From NCBI GenBank assembly GCA_945946605.1, contig CAMEWP010000003.1:1-44092 (forward strand): 44,092 nucleotides of DNA. Direction: 5' to 3'. Both the position numbers and the translations under genes were made by a program. Positions 37,288-44,092 of this stretch are shown in pieces; the stretch's first letter is position 1, and each line of letters begins with the position of its first letter. Origin of the DNA: an uncultured Pseudobutyrivibrio sp. (GTDB taxonomy: Bacteria > Bacillota > Clostridia > Lachnospirales > Lachnospiraceae). Under the pieces are notes generated by a model. The model was not told the origin of the DNA. It saw nothing but the letters and a program-made list of their open reading frames with translations, and made no database searches.

Positions 37288-39900
37288 ATGAACAAAAGAG
37301 GATATGGTAAATGGACCGTCATGGTGATGCTTTTGGTCACCCTGGTGTTTGGCTGCAATGTTGGGAAAATTACGAGCAGAATAATTGATCATTTTTATCC
37401 GGAGCGGATTTTTGGCCTGGAGGAAATGCAGTCTCAATTACAGCTGAAGGAAATCGCAGTGGCGGAAGACGGACGGCTTGTGGCACTTTCCAACGGTCCA
37501 TGGATTTATCTTGATTTTTCTGTGCTGGATGATGAAAGACCCATGGTGGTGAATCTGAAAGTGGAAGAGTGTCCTGATGATTACAACATATGTATCTACA
37601 TGATAAACAGTTTAAAGCTGGAAGAACGATTGCTGAAAAAGGGTGATAACTATGTGCTGATGGATAATCTGGAAAGCACAGATGTAGGCGTACGATTCGA
37701 TATTTTTACAAAAACCGGACAGGACATGAGGATCAGTGAGATTGTGGTGAATGACAATGTCTATATGACATCATGGCTCTGCAGGGGGCTTCGCAATCTG
37801 GCAATGATAGAATTGGGAATCCTGTTATTTTATGCATTATGTTACGGCATATCTGTCATGAGAAGTAAAGGGGATTATTCAAAATATCAAAAGGGAATTT
37901 GCTATGGAAGCCTTGGGCTGTGTGGCCTTGGTGTCGTCACCGGTCTGTGGGAACTTCTGATCATAGGGTTTGCTTTATATTTTGCGCTGACACAAAAGAA
38001 CGAAAGGGAGGAAACCGTTCCAAAGTGGAAAAATTGGCTGTTGATCTTTGGAGTTAGTGTCGTTATGGCACTTTTCCTGCCTTGTATACAAAGTGAACAA
38101 ATATGGATGTTAAACCATTGGGAAGATAAGGTCATATTACTCTTTTTTGCAGCAAGTGTCTGGGTGGCAGCAAAAAGAAAGTATAAGGCTTTTGGCTGCA
38201 TCCTGTTTTACTTGTGGGAACATACCTATTTCCTGAGTGTGGTGACAAATGATCCAATGGACTACCTCGCTAAATATAATCTGTTTAACACCGTGGCGCT
38301 TCTGAACCTGACCCTGGTATTGGTGCTTTATCTGGCTATCGATGGCCTGTTGGGAAAACGGCTGGGGGGATTGATCAACTGGCTCCTGCTGATCATATAT
38401 TTTGCGGCAAATGTGATTAAGCTGAGGTTTAACGGGGACTTCTTCCGAAAAAATGACTTTACCTTATATAAAGAACTGGGTGGAATTATCGGAAATTATG
38501 TGCCGAAATCGCTTTTGATCGTTGCTGTGATTGCTTTGCTTGGATTACTGATCTGGGTAATTACCCATTATAAGTCCGTGGGGCGATATCTGAAACCTCA
38601 ATTTAAAATAGAGGGTGTTGTCTTTGGCGCCGCTTTTGTGATGGTGGCGGCAGGCATCCTTACCGGAAAGGCAGCAGGCGCCGGGATTGACATGCAAAAT
38701 TCAGAAATTAAAATGAATATTGACAAAGAGATTGAAAATTATGGATTTGCGGTTTTTACATTAGCGGAATATACTGGAAGCAACAGCATGGAAGAACCGG
38801 ATGAGTACGGAGAATCTATCGTTCAGGAAATGGAAGGATTCCGGCAGCAACAGGATCAGACACGGCAGGATCAGGAAAACCCCATTGTGATATTAATCCT
38901 GGCGGAATCTTTATATGAGATAGAACAGGTGCCGGATCTGTCTTTCAATATGCCCATTCTGGAGAATCTTACACCTTATAAACTGGTAAACGGAATCTCA
39001 CCTTTCTACGGCGGAGGGACGGCTACGGCGGAATTCGAGTCATTGACAGGTTTGCCGAATATGTATTTTACCAATGGTGCGGTGGCATATACATCATATC
39101 TGAACAGCAGAAACAATCCCACTGGTGGATTGGCGCGGGAATTTGCCAACAATGGATACCATACCATAGCAATTCATGCCAACAGGGAAGATTTTTATTC
39201 CAGAAATATTGTGTATGAAAATATGGGGTTTGAGGATTTTATCAGCAAAGAGGATATGGACTTAACCCAGGATGATCTTTTAAATGATGGATTTGTGAAA
39301 GATGATGTGTTTGTGGACTATATTATTGATACAATAGAAACATATCAGCAGGAACCCTTGTTTATATTTGGCGCTTCCATAAGTTCTCATGGCTTGTATG
39401 ATGATAAGTATATTGAGACGGAAGTACAGGCCAGTTCCGATACATACAGCCAGGCTGCTTTGGATGAGGTAAACAATTATGCCCAGGCGATCCATGACCT
39501 TGATGTTGAACTGGGAAGACTGTTTGCGTATTGTGATGAATTGGAATAGCCGGTGAATATCTATATTTATGGGGATCATCTCCCTTCCCTCAGATTGAAT
39601 GAAGAGGATGGATATCTGGAAGATGATTATCTGAAATATGGGACGCCAATCTGTGCATATTCCAATTACAAGACCTTGGAGACAGAGTACGAGTACCTTT
39701 CGATCTTTCAACTGGTGCCCCAGATCCTTAGAGATTCCGGTATTACGTACAGCGCCTATTTTGATGCGATAGCCGCTATTCGGGAGGAGTACCCCATTGT
39801 GCAGAGTGCGTGGGATATAGATTTGGATGACGAAAGCATAAAGCGTCTGTACAGAATAGAGTATGATCTGATGTTTGGAGAAAAATATCTGCTGCGGTAA
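37288..39900 (+). pseudogene. LTA synthase/sulfatase-family membrane protein interrupted by an in-frame TAG
   Basis: ORFs 37288-39549 and 39553-39900 are in one frame, separated by TAG 39547-39549; GGGTATAEFESLTGLPN before, IYIYGDHLPSL after. Confidence 0.8.
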
Positions 39901-39938
39901 GGAGGCTGCAGCAGCGATAAGGAAAGGATGAGCAAAAG

Positions 39939-40481
39939 ATGTCACTGAAAGAAGAGATTGAAAAGAGCAAACAGGAGCGGGAGGACGCCCGGCAGAGAAA
40001 GAAAGATGAAAAATATATGAGCGCAGCCTTAAAGGAGGCGCAGAAAGCTTATGATATCAATGAAGTGCCTATTGGATGCGTCATCGTTCGTAATGATAAG
40101 ATCATTGCCAAGGGTTATAACCGCAGAAACAAGGACAAAAATGTCCTGGCTCACGCGGAAATCTCTGCCATTCAGACTGCATGCAAAAAGGTGGGAGACT
40201 GGCGCTTGGAAGATTGTACCATGTATGTGACGTTAGAGCCCTGTCAGATGTGTGCGGGAGCCATGGTACAGGCCCGTCTGAAGAGAGCGGTTATCGGCAC
40301 CATGAATCCGAAAGCCGGCTGTGCCGGCTCTGTGCTGAACATTTTACAGATGGATCAGTTTAACCACAAAGTGGATGTGGAGCGCGGAATCTTAGAAGAG
40401 GAATGTGCCACCATGATCTCCGGCTTTTTTGCAAAGTTGCGGGAACAGAAAAAACGAGAAGCACAAGAGCAGGAAGAATAA
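39939..40481 (+). CDS. tadA: tRNA-specific adenosine deaminase
   Basis: VLAHAEISAIQTACKKVGDWRLEDCTMYVTLEPCQMCAGAMVQARL. Confidence 0.95.
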   Translation: MSLKEEIEKSKQEREDARQRKKDEKYMSAALKEAQKAYDINEVPIGCVIVRNDKIIAKGYNRRNKDKNVLAHAEISAIQTACKKVGDWRLEDCTMYVTLEPCQMCAGAMVQARLKRAVIGTMNPKAGCAGSVLNILQMDQFNHKVDVERGILEEECATMISGFFAKLREQKKREAQEQEE

Positions 40482-40505
40482 ATTTTTTGCTCTTCCGCTG
40501 GCAGA

Positions 40506-42203
40506 TCAGCAGAGACGGATCTGCCGGTAACGATTGATGCAGGCGGCAATCTCCTGCTTTCTGGGAACGGCATATCCGGCGGGAAGAAATCTTCCGGTGC
40601 AGATGGCTTCCGTCCCCTTCTGATCCAGTTCCGTTGCAATCTGATCTACAATTTCAGAAACACTGCGATGTCCATCCATCAGACCGGGGATGGACATTTT
40701 CATGATCTGGCCCAATAATGTAACCTGTTCCGGATCCGTGAGCTGTTCCACATACCGCAGATCGATCATTTCTTTGTCAATGGAAACACCGTCCAGTCCA
40801 AAGGTTTTTATTTTAACGCGATCTCCCAACCACTGGGTACATTTGATCCTGCGGCAGGTGTTGGGACGCTGTGCTTTTTCGGGAATATCTTTCGGAAGGG
40901 GAAAAGCGGCAGCTTCTTTTTTGGCAGCAGCGGTGATATCCAGTGGCTCATACTGTTTCATCTGAAGAATACAGTCGGCCTTGTGAAAGTAAGATCCGCA
41001 GCTTCCGGCCACCAGGATGGTGGAAATGCCGAAGGTATCATATATTTCCCGTACCCGGTCGATAAAGGGAATGATAGGTTCGCTGTCCCGGTTGATGACC
41101 CGCTGCATCAGTTCGTCCCGGATCATAAAATTGGTGGCGCTGGTATCCTCGTCAATGAGGAAGACCCGGCTTCCTGCTTCCATGGCTTCCACAACATTGG
41201 CGGCCTGGGAAGTGCTTCCGCTGGCGTCTGCTGTGGAAAAAGCAGTGGTGTCCCTGCCGTTTGGCAGATTGCGGATGAACATGGAAATATCAACACCGGT
41301 GATGCTGCGTCCGTCCTCTGCCCGCAATTTTACAGCGGTGTCATCTGTAATGACATATTCCCGTCCATCTCCGGCAATGTGATTGTAAACACCCAGCTCC
41401 AATGCTTTCAGCAGTGTGGATTTACCATGATATCCGCCGCCGGCGATCATGGTAACGCCGCATCTGATTCCCATGCCTCTCAGATCACCTTTGTGAGGAA
41501 GATGCAGTGTTACGGCCAGAGAGTCGGGAGAGCGGAAGGCAACAGCCCCTTTCATGGGACGCTGGGAAACACCGGATTCCCTGGGCAGGATAGAACCATC
41601 TGCCACAAAGGCAGCCAGCCCCAGACGCTGCAGTTCCTGGCGAATAAACTGCTGATCGTCCGCCAGATCCATGGTTTCACGGATCTTTTGAGGTGCATAA
41701 TTTCTATAGTACAGGGAGTGCTCTACGCATTGTGGGAGAAACTGAAACAGGATCTTTGACAGTTCCCTGGCATTGATGGAGCGGCCGTTTGCAGGAAATC
41801 CCACATGAAACCGGAAGATTACGCCGCCCTCCGGCAGAATCTTGCAGGCACTTCGTTCCAGAATTTCCTGGCCGCACCGGCTGACGGAGATCAGGCCGCT
41901 TTTTCCGCTGCCCTTTGCCTGAAAGGAAAATTTGCCCGCTTCCCGTCCGAAGGTTCTGGTGAGCAGGTCCTGCAGAGCGATCCGGCGGCAGGGCGTGGAG
42001 AATGCTTCTTTTGGAAATCCGGCAGAAGCTGCGGGCACATGGACGCTGATGTCGGAAGGGGAAGCAAAAGGATCCCCCTGGACATGGTCGATGGACAGCA
42101 CATAGCCCCGGGACTGGTAGCTTCCGGCGGTGTCCTTGTAGGCGGGATAACTTTTATGGTCAATGCGTTCCAGTAAATTTTTCAAATCCTGTTCTGTTTT
42201 CAT
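40506..42203 (-). CDS. ABC-class ATPase domain protein
   Basis: MIAGGGYHGKSTLLKALELGVYNHI, SRVFLIDEDTSATNFMIRDELMQ. Confidence 0.88.
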   Translation of the reverse strand: MKTEQDLKNLLERIDHKSYPAYKDTAGSYQSRGYVLSIDHVQGDPFASPSDISVHVPAASAGFPKEAFSTPCRRIALQDLLTRTFGREAGKFSFQAKGSGKSGLISVSRCGQEILERSACKILPEGGVIFRFHVGFPANGRSINARELSKILFQFLPQCVEHSLYYRNYAPQKIRETMDLADDQQFIRQELQRLGLAAFVADGSILPRESGVSQRPMKGAVAFRSPDSLAVTLHLPHKGDLRGMGIRCGVTMIAGGGYHGKSTLLKALELGVYNHIAGDGREYVITDDTAVKLRAEDGRSITGVDISMFIRNLPNGRDTTAFSTADASGSTSQAANVVEAMEAGSRVFLIDEDTSATNFMIRDELMQRVINRDSEPIIPFIDRVREIYDTFGISTILVAGSCGSYFHKADCILQMKQYEPLDITAAAKKEAAAFPLPKDIPEKAQRPNTCRRIKCTQWLGDRVKIKTFGLDGVSIDKEMIDLRYVEQLTDPEQVTLLGQIMKMSIPGLMDGHRSVSEIVDQIATELDQKGTEAICTGRFLPAGYAVPRKQEIAACINRYRQIRLC

Positions 42204-42311
42204 GATGAGCTGGCTCCTTCGTGTGTCATATTTGTTTTATGATGCTGATTTATGATACCAAGATGATAAATCATGTGGACGGGAAAAACAAGTTTGGATA
42301 GCCAAGTTTAG

Positions 42312-42340
42312 TTGACAAATCAGGTATTATCATCTACAAT
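42312..42340 (+). promoter_or_regulatory. Promoter of SRP RNA (TTGACA-17-TACAAT)
   Basis: TTGACA 42312-42317, TACAAT 42335-42340. Confidence 0.85.
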
Positions 42341-42345
42341 GAAAT

Positions 42346-42610
42346 CTCCGAGCAGCCGGGGAGTCAGCGGTTCCCTGTACCAGCATCGCTATAGCTGGGG
42401 TGATATCCTGCAGAGGGTTTTGGAAGTCGGAGCTGCCCTTTGTAAGTGGCGTTGAGATCTGGGTCTTGCGCAACGGATGCCTACGAACCGTGTCAGGTCA
42501 GGAATGAAGCAGCACTAAGAAGGATTTTCCGTGTGCCGTGAGGGTGCCTGGGTTGAGTTAACTGCAAAGGTAACGGCCGGTTTTGCGGATTCGAAGCAGG
42601 ATGCTCGGTA
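42346..42610 (+). ncRNA. ffs: Large bacterial signal recognition particle RNA (with Alu domain)
   Basis: GTGTCAGGTCAGGAATGAAGCAGCACTAAG core, Alu-like AGCAGCCGGGGAGTCAGCGGTTCCCTGTACC, terminal pairing CCGAGCA/TGCTCGG. Confidence 0.92.
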
Positions 42611-42698
42611 AAAAGAATAGTATGATATAAGTTCTGCCCTGACCCGAAAGAGCGATCTGACGGGGAAGATTACGGAATCTGTGTCTGACGGATAGGTG

Positions 42699-42747
42699 AA
42701 AACCAGGAGTCTCTGTATCTTTTATGGGTAGGACTGCCTGGTTTTTT
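42699..42747 (+). terminator. Intrinsic terminator downstream of SRP RNA
   Basis: AAAACCAGGAGTC ... GACTGCCTGGTTTTTT. Confidence 0.75.
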
Positions 42748-42786
42748 GTGTTACAAAAAGATTTTTGAATCCTGTAGGAGAAGAGA

Positions 42787-43044
42787 ATGGAAGAAACGAG
42801 AGTGGCCATCATTGCCATCGTGGTGGAACAGAGAGAGCAGGCGGAGGAGTTGAATCATATCCTTCACGAATACGGCAGTTATATTATAGGAAGGATGGGA
42901 CTGCCCTATGAGAAAAAGGGGATTTCCCTGATCAGTGTGGCGGTGGATGCTCCCCAGAATGTGATCAGTGCCCTGGCAGGCAGGATCGGTAACCTGTCGG
43001 GAGTCAGCGCCAAAACCGTTTATTCTAAAGTGGAGCAAAAATGA
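42787..43044 (+). CDS. TM1266-type iron-only hydrogenase system regulator
   Basis: VAIIAIVVEQREQAEELNHILHEYGSYIIGRMGLPYEKKGISLISVAVDAP. Confidence 0.88.
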   Translation: MEETRVAIIAIVVEQREQAEELNHILHEYGSYIIGRMGLPYEKKGISLISVAVDAPQNVISALAGRIGNLSGVSAKTVYSKVEQK

Positions 43045-44092
43045 AGATAAAGAAAGAGAATACAGAAAAAGTCAAACTTTTAGAGCGGCTTGATGGTGGA
43101 GAGACTTTGTCGGAGAAGGAATGGCTTTTCCTTCTGACGGATCCTTCAGATCAGGAGATGCAGCAGGCGGCTCAGATGGCGCAGAAGAAAGCGGTGGAAT
43201 ATTATGGAAAAAAGGTTTACACCAGAGGATTGATCGAGATTTCCAACCACTGCAAAAATAACTGCCTGTATTGTGGAATACGGAGGGATAATCATCAGGT
43301 ATCCAGATACCGTCTGACAGAGGAGGAGATCTTAGACTGTGCTGCCCAGGGGTACGAACTGGGCTTTCGCACCTTTGTGTTGCAGGGCGGCGAGGATGGC
43401 TATTATACAGATGATGTGCTGTGTGATATCCTGCGGAGTTTGAAAGGGGATTATCCTGACTGTGCCATTACCCTGTCGTTGGGAGAACGCAGTAGGGAAA
43501 GTTACCGCCGACTGTACGAAGCGGGGGCAGACCGCTATCTTTTGCGGCATGAGACAGGTGATGCCGGTCATTACAGCAGACTGCATCCCCCGGAGATGTC
43601 CTATGAAAACAGAATCCGATGTCTCTGGGAACTGAAGGAGATCGGGTATCAGGTGGGTTGTGGATTTATGGTGGGTTCGCCGGGGCAGAAGACAGAATAC
43701 CTGGTAAAGGATCTGTTGTTTTTGCAGGAACTGCAGCCGGCCATGGTAGGGATCGGGCCTTTTATTCCCCATCATCAGACACCCTTTGCCGACAAAGCAC
43801 AGGGAACGGTGGAACAGACACTGTATCTGCTTTCCCTGATCCGGCTGTTGCTGCCCAAGGTGCTGCTGCCGGCCACAACGGCGTTGGGAACCATTGATCC
43901 TAAGGGCAGGGAGAAAGGGATACTGGCCGGAGCCAATGTGCTGATGCCCAATCTGTCTCCCACCACAGTGAGAAAGAAATATGAACTATATGACAATAAG
44001 ATCTGTACCGGTGATGAGGCCGCAGAGTGCAGACACTGTCTGGAACAAAGAATCAAAGGAATTGGATATGAACTGGTGGTGGACCGGGGAGA
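43041..44092 (+). CDS. hydE: [FeFe] hydrogenase H-cluster maturase HydE, truncated by the window end
   Basis: Manual reading from ATG 43041: LIEISNHCKNNCLYCGIRRDNHQVSRYRLTEEEIL...GFRTFVLQGGEDGYY; absent from ORF track because no stop lies in the window. Confidence 0.9.
   Translation, partial: MKIKKENTEKVKLLERLDGGETLSEKEWLFLLTDPSDQEMQQAAQMAQKKAVEYYGKKVYTRGLIEISNHCKNNCLYCGIRRDNHQVSRYRLTEEEILDCAAQGYELGFRTFVLQGGEDGYYTDDVLCDILRSLKGDYPDCAITLSLGERSRESYRRLYEAGADRYLLRHETGDAGHYSRLHPPEMSYENRIRCLWELKEIGYQVGCGFMVGSPGQKTEYLVKDLLFLQELQPAMVGIGPFIPHHQTPFADKAQGTVEQTLYLLSLIRLLLPKVLLPATTALGTIDPKGREKGILAGANVLMPNLSPTTVRKKYELYDNKICTGDEAAECRHCLEQRIKGIGYELVVDRG

Overview
Chromosomal window that looks like an anaerobic, spore-forming Firmicute (Lachnospiraceae-like by gene content; this is inference). 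Most of it is ordinary core and metabolic sequence. In order: GH78 rhamnosidase and GPH sugar transporter; tyrS; PAP2; Mn2+ (yybP-ykoY) riboswitch with mntP and a CaCA exchanger; metG-tatD; BlaR1-like M56 peptidase with two tandem BlaI-like repressors; rsmA; spoIID-spoIIQ-like; GH2 beta-galactosidase, AraC, GH53 galactanase and sugar ABC transporter; an uncharacterised 611-aa protein; mtnN/luxS; an SPFH/Arc-like/DUF1648 operon; small accessory genes; perR/reverse rubrerythrin; an LTA-synthase-like gene; tadA; ABC-class ATPase; SRP RNA; TM1266-like regulator and hydE (cut by the window end). The signal least explained by annotation is the hairpin-rich intergenic region at about 35280-35860. It contains three units at an exact 62-bp period, each with TACCTRY-N23-GTAGGTA, and ends in a segment resembling an IS200/IS605 right end. 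Two genes appear disrupted: a 1-nt frameshift in the sugar-binding protein (about 22532-22535) and a single in-frame amber codon in the LTA-synthase-like gene (39547-39549). All calls come from reading the sequence; no database search was run.
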